Assembly: GCF_004342065.1 (NCBI RefSeq)
Contig: NZ_SLZU01000028.1
Coordinates: 1 to 40,657 of the forward strand
DNA: 40,657 nt
Reading direction: 5' to 3'
Origin: Primorskyibacter sedentarius
GTDB taxonomy: Bacteria > Pseudomonadota > Alphaproteobacteria > Rhodobacterales > Rhodobacteraceae
A model generated the notes under the pieces. That model had not been told where the DNA came from and did no database searches. It was given only the letters and a program-made list of their open reading frames with translations. Positions 14,573 through 22,180 of this stretch are shown one piece after another. Position 1 is the first letter of the stretch. Each line of letters starts with the position of its first letter. The position numbers were made by a program, and so were the translations under genes.

Positions 14573-15160
14573 TCAATGCGCGTGCGCATCTTCCCCGCGC
14601 GCCATCATCAGGTGATGTTCGCGATGATGATCCTGGCTCGCCATCAATCCAAAGAACCCAAAGCCCTTGATCCGTGCAATCACTGCGGGATCTTCACTGG
14701 TGACGCGCAATTCCATCCCGCCTTCAATCTCCAGGGCTTCCACTCTCCAGCGATCGTCCTTTGCCAGTTGCGCGGCGTGAGCCGGAACCATGCGCCGAAG
14801 CGTGGCAGTCGTTTCAACATCACCCGTGGCTGACACAGAAAGACCATTCGGCAATTCCGTCTCCGTCACGACCGTATCCGAGATCAACCGATCCATGTCG
14901 ACAAGATGCGCTCGCAGGCCTGCCAGATCGACCCTTGACCAGTTGGTGTTTGGATCAGCTTCCAGCACGCGGACAACCTCGGAGAGAGCCGCGAAGGCCC
15001 CTTGCCCCGGCTCCGTCAGCAGCGCGCTCTCAGCCGGGCGATCCTGACCGTGGGCTGCGTGATCCATTCCACCGCCATGATCGGCGTGTATCGTCTGCGC
15101 CAGTGCTATGGCTGAACCGGCGACGACAGCGGTACCGGCAAGGATGATCTTCAGTCGCAT
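14573..15160 (-). CDS. Exported His/Met-rich protein, first gene of the copper operon
   Basis: A 195-residue protein with a Sec signal peptide (MRLKIILAGTAVVAGSAIALA). Both ends of the mature chain are His/Met-rich: HADHGGGMDHAAHG near residue 25 and DHHREHHLMMARGEDAHAH at the C-terminus. The middle is a soluble alpha/beta-looking domain with no motif I recognise. Metal binding at two terminal patches is likely. It is the promoter-proximal gene of the leftward operon, 55 bases from the divergent Crp/Fnr gene, so the two share a control region. No function is assigned beyond probable periplasmic copper binding. Confidence 0.75.
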   Translation of the reverse strand: MRLKIILAGTAVVAGSAIALAQTIHADHGGGMDHAAHGQDRPAESALLTEPGQGAFAALSEVVRVLEADPNTNWSRVDLAGLRAHLVDMDRLISDTVVTETELPNGLSVSATGDVETTATLRRMVPAHAAQLAKDDRWRVEALEIEGGMELRVTSEDPAVIARIKGFGFFGLMASQDHHREHHLMMARGEDAHAH

Positions 15161-15215
15161 GTCGAAACCCCATTCAAATTTGGCTGAACTCTACCTGATC
15201 CTGCTAAAAGGAAGT

Positions 15216-15229
15216 ATGATATCTATCAT
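15216..15229. promoter_or_regulatory. FNR/CRP-like palindrome ATGAT-N4-ATCAT
   Basis: ATGATATCTATCAT has perfect 5-bp arms around four bases, the geometry of FNR/CRP-family sites (TTGAT-N4-ATCAA). It overlaps both candidate start codons (15216 and 15228) of the Crp/Fnr gene and lies 56 bases from the divergent copper operon start. It suggests autoregulation and shared control. Confidence 0.5.
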
Positions 15230-15746
15230 GTACGACTGGCAGCACATATTCGATGACGCGCCGCTCCGTGCCGTTGAACAAGGGATGGTTCTGTTTCGGC
15301 GGGGAGATAGCATCACGTTCATGTACCTTGTTAAATCTGGCGCTGTAGCGCTGGAACGGCCGCTGGAAGATGGAACTGTGTTGACTCTACATGTCGCGAC
15401 GGCAGGCAATGCACTGGCAGAAGCATCTCTGTTCGCCCAAGAATATCATTGTGATGCGGTTATCCGCGCGCCTGCCCAGGTCGCGATTATGCCCCGAGCG
15501 AATTTCTTGTCAGCTTTGCACGATCAACCCGGCGCGGCCCTGAGCCTCATCGAAACCCATGCCCGCGAGGTACAAGCGCAGCGCGCGCGCATCGAGATAC
15601 TGCGCCTGCGTCGCGTCTCTGACCGGCTGGATGCCTGGCTGGACGTTCATGGAGAGCCTGAGAAAGGTGCATGGATCAGGGTTGCCGACCAGATTGGTGT
15701 GTCTCCACCAGCGCTCTATCGGGAACTGGCACGACGGAAAAAGTAA
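15216..15746 (+). CDS. Crp/Fnr-family transcription regulator
   Basis: A 176-residue regulator (172 if started at ATG 15228). Residues 15-110 form the cyclic-nucleotide-binding-like barrel: GMVLFRRGDSITFMYLVKSGAVALERPLEDGTVLTL, then GNALAEASLFA. A long helix precedes a short C-terminal HTH (WIRVADQIGVSPPALYRELARRKK). A single Cys (EYHCDAVI) but no Fnr-type Cys cluster is seen, so oxygen sensing by an iron-sulfur centre is unlikely. Copper clusters in Rhodobacteraceae often carry such a divergent Crp-like gene; the ligand is unknown. The ribosome site AAGGAAG fits neither ATG ideally (too close to 15216, rather far from 15228). Confidence 0.85.
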   Translation: MISIMYDWQHIFDDAPLRAVEQGMVLFRRGDSITFMYLVKSGAVALERPLEDGTVLTLHVATAGNALAEASLFAQEYHCDAVIRAPAQVAIMPRANFLSALHDQPGAALSLIETHAREVQAQRARIEILRLRRVSDRLDAWLDVHGEPEKGAWIRVADQIGVSPPALYRELARRKK

Positions 15747-15997
15747 TTCGGGAAAAGAGCAATATCGAAGAAGCAGGCAATCGCTTCGATACAACATCTC
15801 GGTAGACAAGTTCTCGGAGTCGTCTCGCAACAATGACAGAAATGAACTCAGCGTCATCTGAATGTCAGCTTCAGCTGTAAACGCCCGGTCGTATCGCAAC
15901 TGCAGAGACAGTCCGGTTCCCGCCCTCTTTTCGGAAAGTTTGAGGTGCTGCGGTTGCGCTGATCACTCCCGCTTTGGGCTGTTCCCGCATCGCGCTC
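15747..15997. other. Gap between copper island and repeat-flanked unit
   Basis: About 250 bases with no supported gene, hairpin or repeat. It lies directly before the left 436-bp direct repeat and may be a junction between two acquired segments. Confidence 0.4.
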
Positions 15998-16433
15998 GTG
16001 CGATCATCCACTGCGGTGCAGCGTGTGCACTTCGCCCTTAGCCACACATTTCCCGCTACTTACCGCGTCAGCTCTTCGGCGATCAGGCCGACGATGCTGG
16101 CGTAGGCCATTGTGCCATCGGGTTGCTCGACGCGTGAGAGGGACTTGGCGACGTCTTTGGGACGCAGGCCATGTTGGAGCAACAGGGAAATCACGACGCG
16201 GGCGTCCTGGATTTGAAATTCGAGCTGGGAGCCGGATTTGAACCCTGCCGAGTAGAAGACTTCGCGTGGCCTGTCAGGCTCATCGGGATCATAGCCGATG
16301 GACAGGTGGACGTTGTGACCTTCGGGCGTGGTGACTTTCCGGTTTTCGGCCAGGCGGCGTGTCGGCAGATCATGGCGCGGATCGGGGGTCTTTTATAGCG
16401 CGGCACCGGAGCCTCCTATGATCTGGTTTCGGC
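15998..16433 (+). repeat. Long direct repeat, left copy
   Basis: These 436 bases match 28082-28519 in the same orientation with only scattered mismatches and a few single-base gaps. Homology starts sharply at GTGCGATCATCC and ends at GATCTGGTTxCGGC. The copy contains a frameshifted TSCPD-like gene. The two copies bound a 12-kb segment. Confidence 0.92.
16060..16406 (-). pseudogene. Frameshifted copy of the TSCPD-like gene
   Basis: A second copy of the gene at 28145-28492. Relative to the intact copy it lacks one T in the run at 16391-16394 (four instead of five), which shifts the frame after about five codons. The start is GTG instead of ATG and the stop TAA instead of TGA. The rest of the reading frame is conserved, including the region that reads REVFYSAGFKSGSQLEFQ. 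The homopolymer makes a base-calling error a possible alternative to true decay. It lies on the minus strand at the left end of the repeat-bounded unit. Confidence 0.8.
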
Positions 16434-16548
16434 AGAGACAAGGGCAAGCGGGCAATCTGGGCGGCCAAACCTGAAAAGCGCTACCTCTGAAATCCTAATC
16501 GCTGACGAAAGGTCGCTTGCGAGATGTCTGGAGGCACGATAGCTATAT

Positions 16549-16562
16549 TGCAACCGGTTGCA
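16549..16562. promoter_or_regulatory. LacI-family operator, TGCAA-CCGG-TTGCA
   Basis: The core sits in a perfect 16-bp palindrome TTGCAACCGGTTGCAA (16548-16563), 32 bases before the oxidoreductase ATG. TATATT at 16544-16549 could be the -10 box, which places the operator at the transcription start. The same TGCAA-N4-TTGCA core recurs at 22008 and 22094. Confidence 0.8.
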
Positions 16563-16594
16563 AAAAGTAAATTGAAAAAAAGGGATGCGGTGAA

Positions 16595-17698
16595 ATGGCT
16601 GAAATCGGAATAGGTATTCTGGGCGGGGGCTACATGGGCAAAGCGCATGCGGTGGCCATGTCCTCGGTAGGGGCCATCTTTGACACGGCGTTGAAACCGC
16701 GGCTGGAAATGGTCTGCGCCACCACGCCTGAAAGTGCCGAACGCTACCGCGCCGCCTATGGCTTTTCGCGGGCAACCGATGATTGGCAGGTGTTGGTGAA
16801 CGACCCACAGGTCGAGGCCGTGGTGATCGCCACGCCGCAGGAAACCCATCGCGAAATTGCGGAGGCGGCCTTCAAACTGGGCAAGCCTGTCTTCTGTGAA
16901 AAACCGCTGGGCGCATCGCTTGAGGACAGTGCAGCGATGGTGGCCGCGGCCCAAGCTGCGGGCGTGGTCAACATGGTGGGTTTCAACTACATTCGTACCC
17001 CCGCCAGCCAGTTCGCCCGCAAGCTGATCGCCGATGGCGAGATCGGGGATATCACATGGTTCCGCGGCGAACATACCGAGGATTTCTATGCCGATCCGCA
17101 GGCGCCCGCGTCATGGCGCACCACCGGCATGGCGAATGGCACGATGGGCGATCTGGCGCCGCACATGATCAACGGTGCGCTGGCGCTGATGGGGCCGATC
17201 ACGTGCCTGATCGGCACGCATGAGACGGTGCATCACACCCGCCCCGGTGGCGAGGTCACCAATGACGACCACGCGCAGATGATGTGCCGGTTCGAAAACG
17301 GTGCCATGGGGCAAATGTATTTCAGCCGCGTCTCGACGGGCCGGAAGATGGGCTATGCCTATGAAATCTCCGGCACGAAAGGTGCGATCCGCTTTGATCA
17401 GGAAGATCAGAACGCGCTTTGGCTCTACCGGATGGAAGGCCCCGAGGCGACGCGCGGGTTCACCAAGATCCTGACCGGCCCCGCGCATCCCGACTATGCG
17501 CCCTTCTGTCAGGGGCCGGGCCACGGCACCGGCTATCAGGATCAGATCATCATCGAGGCCAAGGACTTTCTGGAAGCGATCGCAGCGGGCAAACCGCTCT
17601 GGCCCACTTTCCACGACGGGCACGAGGTCAACCGGGTGATCGCCGCTACGCTGGCCTCGGCCGACGCCGGGACCTGGATCGACATCAACAAATTTTGA
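16595..17698 (+). CDS. Gfo/Idh/MocA-family NAD(P)-dependent oxidoreductase
   Basis: A 367-residue cytoplasmic dehydrogenase of the glucose-fructose oxidoreductase/inositol dehydrogenase family. Residues 4-20 are the Rossmann motif GIGILGGGYMGKAHA. EKPLG near residue 109 carries the catalytic Lys, and a later GDLAPHMIN supplies the conserved His/Asp region. It would oxidise a sugar or cyclitol hydroxyl with NAD(P). It stands behind a LacI-type operator and is followed 19 bases later by a broken IolE-like isomerase gene, a pairing seen in inositol or sugar catabolism. The exact substrate cannot be told from sequence. Confidence 0.92.
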   Translation: MAEIGIGILGGGYMGKAHAVAMSSVGAIFDTALKPRLEMVCATTPESAERYRAAYGFSRATDDWQVLVNDPQVEAVVIATPQETHREIAEAAFKLGKPVFCEKPLGASLEDSAAMVAAAQAAGVVNMVGFNYIRTPASQFARKLIADGEIGDITWFRGEHTEDFYADPQAPASWRTTGMANGTMGDLAPHMINGALALMGPITCLIGTHETVHHTRPGGEVTNDDHAQMMCRFENGAMGQMYFSRVSTGRKMGYAYEISGTKGAIRFDQEDQNALWLYRMEGPEATRGFTKILTGPAHPDYAPFCQGPGHGTGYQDQIIIEAKDFLEAIAAGKPLWPTFHDGHEVNRVIAATLASADAGTWIDINKF

Positions 17699-17717
17699 CA
17701 TACGGAGGAGACGGGAC

Positions 17718-17990
17718 ATGACAATCAGAATAGGCAATGCGCCCTGTTCCTGGGGCGTGGAATACGTGAACGATTAACTCACCCTAACTGGCAGTACTTG
17801 TTCAAAGAATGCGCCGAAGCTGGCTACAAGCGTATTAAGCTTGGCCCCGTAGGCTATACGCCTGAAGATCCTGCGGTGTTGGGCGAAGGGCAGGGCGTTA
17901 ACGGGCTGGAACTCGTTGACAGCGTTGCATTCCGCCCCCGGGCACAACTACAACGGCTTATTCAAGCAAAACCAATGGGTTTCATTGGCG
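17718..17990 (+). pseudogene. Remnant of a xylose-isomerase-like TIM-barrel (IolE-type) gene
   Basis: ATG 17718 follows GGAGGAG and encodes TIRIGNAPCSWGVEY, the usual start of IolE-like inosose dehydratases and sugar-phosphate isomerases. A stop appears after VND. In the next frame the protein continues HPNWQYLFKECAEAGYKRI, KLGPVGYTPEDPAVLGE and GLELVDSVAFRP. A further frame change gives NYNGLFKQNQWV, then homology ends. So at least two frameshifts and loss of the C-terminal two thirds are visible. It was probably the partner of the upstream oxidoreductase before the recombinase remnant at 18014 was joined here. Confidence 0.75.
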
Positions 17991-18013
17991 TTTTGTCCCA
18001 CCGTTGTCCGGTG

Positions 18014-18490
18014 TCAAGAAAAGTGGGCCCTTATTTTGTTATACTTCTGGTCTCTGGAGAGGTGTTCCATACCTGCACCGGCCAGCATTTTTTGGCGTGC
18101 TGCACGGGTGTAATGCGAGGCTACTTTCGTCGAGCTCCAGCCGAAGATCGCCATCAGATGTCGTTCGGTCGCGCCGTTCTCGGCAGCGACGGCGGCACCG
18201 GCCTTGCGAAGGCCATGAGCGGAACAGTGTATTAGACCAACCGCATCGCACTGTTTGCGAAACCAGTTGTCAAAACCATTGGAAGTGACGGTTTACCAAA
18301 CGCTGTAACAAGGAATGCAAGGTTGCCCGTTGGCGTCGCGTCCAGCACTGTACGCAGTTCAGGCAGAACAGGGCTTGAGAACGTTACCGGTTTGCGGCTG
18401 CTGTTCTTCTGTTGTGTCAGCAGTAGCCAGCCCTCTTTGATATGCTGCGGTCCGAGTAGCACGACATCTTTGCGCTCGGCGCTCGGGAAT
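18014..18490 (-). pseudogene. Truncated, frameshifted tyrosine recombinase (integrase)
   Basis: On the minus strand the catalytic half of a phage-type integrase can be read: KDVVLLGPQHIKEGWLLLTQQK, then LPELRTVLDATPTGN and FLVTAFGKP. After a frameshift near 18290 comes SNGFDNWFRKQCDAVG, HCSAHGLRKAGAAVAA, IFGWSST and SHYTRAAR. The HGLRK Arg box and the YTR tyrosine are present, while the usual GH is GW. The N-terminal half is missing. It is a relic of a mobile element that landed in the catabolic cluster and cannot be functional as it stands. Confidence 0.8.
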
Positions 18491-18494
18491 CCTC

Positions 18495-18605
18495 GGTAAC
18501 TGTGCGGGACACTGCCGAGCGGGAAATGCCGATACGAAGTGCCACCTTATTGAACGTCACTGCCATTTCGATGAGACCGTCATTCTGCCATATTTTATGT
18601 CTCAT
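18495..18605 (-). pseudogene. LysR-like HTH fragment
   Basis: The minus strand encodes LIEMAVTFNKVALRIGISRSAVSRTV, which resembles the start of a LysR-type winged helix (pattern F.kAA.rLGiSrSAVSrtv) with a short deletion before it. No effector domain follows; the reading frame runs into the integrase remnant in another phase. It is probably debris from the same rearrangement. Confidence 0.4.
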
Positions 18606-18704
18606 CCGGGTTGCGCGGGTGCCAAAACGATAGACGGCGTGTGTGAGCAGTTGGCTGCAAGGAATCCCGGTTTTCTCCGCACTCAGTTCCTGGATCGTTG
18701 CCCC

Positions 18705-19451
18705 CTAACCGATCAGATGGCCAAGCGCCTTGACGACGAGGTAGGTAGACACGACGAACAACAAGAGCTGGATTATCAAGGCAAAGACCTGCTGGGGCAA
18801 CCACTGCACCAACCGTCGGCCCAGAACCGCGCCCACCGATGCAACCATTGCCATCGCCAGTAGCGTCGGGACGTGAATTTTGGCAAACAGGCCGACGGCC
18901 GAATATGCGGGCAACTTGAACAGGTTAATCGCTGCAAATACCAGCGTGTTGGTCCCGGCGTATTGCAGGCTTGGCAGTTTCTGCGGCTGAACAAAACTCT
19001 GGAATGGGGGCGCGCCAGTATGGGAAATAAAGCTGGTGATCCCTGTGATTACGCCCCAGAAAACGCCTTTGATCGGATCGAACGGCATCACCAAATCCTG
19101 GTCGCGCAGCTTCTTGTGCAGGGTATGCCCGCAATAGAACAGCCCGATAAGACCGGTTGCCAGTTCCGCATAGGTCGACGAAATATAAGGCGCCAAAAAT
19201 GTCGCCAGAATAACACCGGCCAGACCGGCAGGAATCAGCAGCAGCACGTTCTTGCGCGAGAACTCCTTGCGATAGAGCCAGACGCCCAACACGTCGCTGA
19301 CGATAAAGATCGGCAGTAGTACCCCCGCCGCCATCAGTGGATCCATCCAGATCGAAAGGATCGGTACCGCCAGCGCGCCGGCCGAGGCCAGCCCACCCTT
19401 GGATGCTCCGACGACCAGTGACGCGAGTAGAAATAATCCGAGTGTTTCCAT
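18705..19451 (-). CDS. TauE/SafE-family membrane permease
   Basis: A 248-residue inner-membrane protein with seven to eight hydrophobic segments. The hallmark N-terminal motif GLFLLASLVVGASKGGLASAGALAVPIL and the second-half LASVQY-like SFVQPQKLPSLQYAGTNTLVFAAINLFK match the TauE/SafE (sulfite or organosulfur export) family. ATG 19451 is used; an in-frame GTG at 19460 adds three residues. It is leftward and divergent from nothing obvious, about 50 bases from the LacI gene, which reads the same way, so the two may be one transcript. The substrate is unknown; many members export small anions. Confidence 0.85.
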   Translation of the reverse strand: METLGLFLLASLVVGASKGGLASAGALAVPILSIWMDPLMAAGVLLPIFIVSDVLGVWLYRKEFSRKNVLLLIPAGLAGVILATFLAPYISSTYAELATGLIGLFYCGHTLHKKLRDQDLVMPFDPIKGVFWGVITGITSFISHTGAPPFQSFVQPQKLPSLQYAGTNTLVFAAINLFKLPAYSAVGLFAKIHVPTLLAMAMVASVGAVLGRRLVQWLPQQVFALIIQLLLFVVSTYLVVKALGHLIG

Positions 19452-19510
19452 GTGTGGCACCGTTACGCGCCACGCGCGTTATTGTTTCGAGTGTGGGGGT
19501 GTCCGTGCGC

Positions 19511-20557
19511 CTAGTCCGAAGGAGCGAGAGCGATGGATGAGCGGTCGACAGCGACACAAGCAAGTTGCCGGGTTTCCCAGCCCTCCGACCAAGTATTGAT
19601 CCGGTGGCTGAGAATATCCACCGTCTCTTTTACCATGGCCTCCAGAGGCTGGCGGATCGTCGACAATTGGTAAGAGGCCGCCGCTGCCAAATCAACGTCA
19701 TCGAAACCGATGATCGACAACTCGTCTGGCAGGGTCAGACCGAATTCGTACCGGGCCACATCCATCAGCGCCATGGCGAGCAAATCGTTGGCGCAAAAGA
19801 TCGCATCGGGCCTGTCCGATCGGCCGAGCAATTCGCGCGCGCTGTCGACGCCGGCGCTGTAGGAGTATTCGCGGGCGTGAGTCATCGCGATGACCGAGTG
19901 CCCGGCTTCCTCGATTTCCGCGTAAAAGCCCTTGCCCCGTTCGATGGCAGTCGAGGCGTTGGCCGGACCGGCCAGCAGGCCGAAACGCCGGTGCCTCGAT
20001 TGCAGAAGCCGTGCCCCAGCCAACCTCCCCCCGGCGACACTGTCGGCACAGACCACATGTAGATTGGCGCGCCGCGGGCGGCGGGCAAAGGCAACCAGCG
20101 GGATGCGCCGCTTGTAACATTGTTCGGTGATATGCGGCGAGATTGCGCCCGCCGAGACGACAAGCCCGTCAACGCTGTATTGCAGGACAAGCCGGGCCAT
20201 CTCTTCCAGGTCCTGCCCGTCAGAGACATTCAGCAGCAGGGTCCGAAATCCGCGTGCCTGTAACGCCCGGGTGAAATGGTCGAGTACGGTCAGATAGACC
20301 GGGTTCTTGAAGTTGGCGAGGATCACACCGACGAGGTTGGTCCTCTGGGTCATCAGGCTGCGGGCCAGCACGTTGGGCTGATAGCCCAGCTTGTCTGCGG
20401 CATCCATCACTCGCACGCGCATCTTGGCCGAAACGCTGGCGCCGGGGGTGAACACGCGCGAGACAGCTGACAGCGATACGCCCGCCACGCGCGCGACATC
20501 CTGCGCCGTGACGCGATTGGCGTTCCGTTCTGAGGCTGTGTCAGTAGTTTCTTCCAT
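19511..20557 (-). CDS. LacI/GalR-family transcriptional repressor
   Basis: A 348-residue regulator. The N-terminal HTH reads VTAQDVARVAGVSLSAVSRVFT with the hinge-proximal LGYQPNVLARSLMTQRTNLVGVI. The periplasmic-binding-protein-like effector domain follows, including DAIFCANDLLAMALMD and ELSIIGFDDVDLA. ATG 20557 begins MEETTDTASE; longer upstream frames are rejected as non-homologous. The TGCAA-N4-TTGCA palindromes at 16549, 22008 and 22094 fit this family's operators and are its probable targets, so it should repress the oxidoreductase, the kinase-phosphatase pair and the ABC importer until an inducer sugar binds. No such palindrome was seen at its own promoter. Confidence 0.93.
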   Translation of the reverse strand: MEETTDTASERNANRVTAQDVARVAGVSLSAVSRVFTPGASVSAKMRVRVMDAADKLGYQPNVLARSLMTQRTNLVGVILANFKNPVYLTVLDHFTRALQARGFRTLLLNVSDGQDLEEMARLVLQYSVDGLVVSAGAISPHITEQCYKRRIPLVAFARRPRRANLHVVCADSVAGGRLAGARLLQSRHRRFGLLAGPANASTAIERGKGFYAEIEEAGHSVIAMTHAREYSYSAGVDSARELLGRSDRPDAIFCANDLLAMALMDVARYEFGLTLPDELSIIGFDDVDLAAAASYQLSTIRQPLEAMVKETVDILSHRINTWSEGWETRQLACVAVDRSSIALAPSD

Positions 20558-20606
20558 GATCCACGACCATATTATGCATTTCACAGTCGGCGCAAACGGT
20601 TCCGGC

Positions 20607-21395
20607 CTAGTAAAGGGGCGACACCGCGTTCCAGATCCCCGGCGCTCCAGCAAGGACCGGCCGTTTGTTGGCCGAAGCCAGGGTCGGGGCAAAGGCGTTG
20701 GTCTTCCCTCCGGCCTCGCGCACCAGCAGCATGCCGGCCAGATCGTCCCAAGGCGACACCTTTGGTTCATAAGCCGCTAGAAGCCGCCCCGCCGCTACGT
20801 AGCACAGGCCCAAAGCACAGGCGCCGACGCGGATATACATGCCGCCATCGGCCACGAGATTGCCGATGAAAGTCCCGGATTTGTGCGGCTCGCCATGTTC
20901 GTTCGCACCAACTGAAATCAGCCCTGCGCCGATGGTTGTGGCATCGGCCACGCGGATCGGCGTCTCATTCAGAAAGGCACCACCGTCCTTAGTGGCATGG
21001 TACAGCTCGTCCATGACCGGCGCGAAGATGGCGGAGACCACTGGCTCTGCATCCACCGTATAGGTCAGCACGACGCACCATTGCGGCAGACCCAACATGA
21101 AACAAGTGGTGCCGTCGACCGGGTCGATAACCCAGGCGGTATTGCCGCTGGAAGGATCGTGGGCGGTTTCCTCACCCACGATCACATCTCTTGGATAGAC
21201 GCGGCGCAATCTCTCCCGAATAAGCGCTTCGACCTCCAGATCGACGTTGGTCACCCAGTCCTGGGTGCCCTTGGTCTGCACCGACAGGCTGTCGCGGTCG
21301 CGAAAGGCAGCGAGGGCAAGTGCCCCGGCCTCGCGGACGATCTCACAGGCGGTGCGGCACCGCGCTTCAAGTGTGTCTGCCATCGCGACGGTCAT
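20607..21395 (-). CDS. Inositol-monophosphatase-family phosphatase
   Basis: A 262-residue Mg2+-dependent phosphatase. The family's metal-site motifs are intact: VGEET near residue 74, WVIDPVDGTTCFMLGLP near 88, and the C-terminal PWDDLAGMLLVREAGG. The family removes phosphate from inositol phosphates, sugar phosphates or PAP, so the substrate is open. The start overlaps the kinase stop by four bases (ATGA), showing the two enzymes are made together. Placed with a Gfo/Idh dehydrogenase and an ABC importer, it may act on a phosphorylated polyol that is taken up or made inside the cell. Confidence 0.92.
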   Translation of the reverse strand: MTVAMADTLEARCRTACEIVREAGALALAAFRDRDSLSVQTKGTQDWVTNVDLEVEALIRERLRRVYPRDVIVGEETAHDPSSGNTAWVIDPVDGTTCFMLGLPQWCVVLTYTVDAEPVVSAIFAPVMDELYHATKDGGAFLNETPIRVADATTIGAGLISVGANEHGEPHKSGTFIGNLVADGGMYIRVGACALGLCYVAAGRLLAAYEPKVSPWDDLAGMLLVREAGGKTNAFAPTLASANKRPVLAGAPGIWNAVSPLY

Positions 21396-21994
21396 ACGCT
21401 GTCCTGCCTTTCGTCCATCGCACCAGCCTGTTCCAAGGCGGCCCGTAGGTTGCTGCGTAGCGTGTCGAGATCGCCATTGTTCTCGATTCGCACATCCGCC
21501 GAGGCGATCAGCTCTGCATTGTTCTGGAAATTTCCGTCGGCACCGTTCGAACGCATGTCATCCTTGCGAAAGCGCTCCAACTCGGCCGGGTCTCCAGCCC
21601 GAGCCCGCCCTCGAACCCGCTGAAAGCGGCTCTCGGTGTCGAGCACGAGTGCGAGAAGAACCAGCTTCAAGCCCTTTTCTTGCGCGGTCTTGCGTAGATG
21701 GTTGAGTTCATCGAGGTTGCGCAAACCGTCTATGACAGCCTTGCGCTGCTCCATCAGATCGGTTTTCTGAATAAGGACATCTGCATAATAGTGGTTGCCG
21801 TGCTTGAGTTGCTGGTTCTTGCCGTGCAACTGCACCTGCTCGCGGGTGGGAGTGTCGATGGCAGCTTCAGCTTCGTCCCGCAGAAAGGCGGAAAGAGAAT
21901 AGGGGGCGAACCCCTCTTCGCGCAAAAGGCCGGTCGTGGTCGATTTTCCAGCCCCGGAATCCCCACAGATCGCGACAATCAATCCATCGCTCAT
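21392..21994 (-). CDS. P-loop NTPase/kinase (nucleotide-kinase-like)
   Basis: A 200-residue protein whose start ATG 21994 has AGGAG eight bases ahead. Walker A is ICGDSGAGKSTT at residues 9-20. RKAVIDGLRNLDELNHLRK resembles the IDGIR-type Walker B region of dephospho-CoA-kinase-like and AAA_18-type small kinases, and SRFQRVRGRARAGDP to FRKDD forms a basic lid-like part. It is the first gene of a leftward pair with the phosphatase. An operator core lies at 22008-22021, overlapping its leader. The kinase substrate is unknown; the family includes nucleotide, cofactor and sugar kinases. Confidence 0.8.
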   Translation of the reverse strand: MSDGLIVAICGDSGAGKSTTTGLLREEGFAPYSLSAFLRDEAEAAIDTPTREQVQLHGKNQQLKHGNHYYADVLIQKTDLMEQRKAVIDGLRNLDELNHLRKTAQEKGLKLVLLALVLDTESRFQRVRGRARAGDPAELERFRKDDMRSNGADGNFQNNAELIASADVRIENNGDLDTLRSNLRAALEQAGAMDERQDSV

Positions 21995-22007
21995 ATTCAC
22001 TTCTCCT

Positions 22008-22021
22008 TGCAAAGCCTTGCA
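22008..22021. promoter_or_regulatory. LacI-family operator, TGCAA-AGCC-TTGCA
   Basis: Second copy of the TGCAA-N4-TTGCA core, 13 bases upstream of the kinase ATG and touching its ribosome-binding site. It lies in the 186-base divergent region shared with the ABC importer. Confidence 0.65.
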
Positions 22022-22087
22022 TTTGGGGCGGGAGTTCGTCCCAAAAAATGCTGTTTTGTTGGTACATTGGACAATACTCAATCAGAT

Positions 22088-22113
22088 TATTTTTGCAAGC
22101 CCTTGCAAAAATA
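22088..22113. promoter_or_regulatory. LacI-family operator in a 12-bp-arm palindrome
   Basis: Perfect arms TATTTTTGCAAG (22088-22099) and CTTGCAAAAATA (22102-22113) flank CC; the core TGCAA-GCCC-TTGCA lies at 22094-22107. It stands 67 bases before the substrate-binding-protein start, with a possible TTGGAC -35 element at 22067. It is the strongest of the three operators by arm length. Confidence 0.8.
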
Positions 22114-22180
22114 TTCGTTCACTCGTAATCTTGGGTCAATCAAGCCGGCGCTTGCCGGAAACTTCGGGAGGAGGACTTAC

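Noticed and set aside
18014-18490. Functional integrase
   Set aside because: The N-terminal half is missing, there is a frameshift near 18290, and GW replaces the usual GH in the active site.
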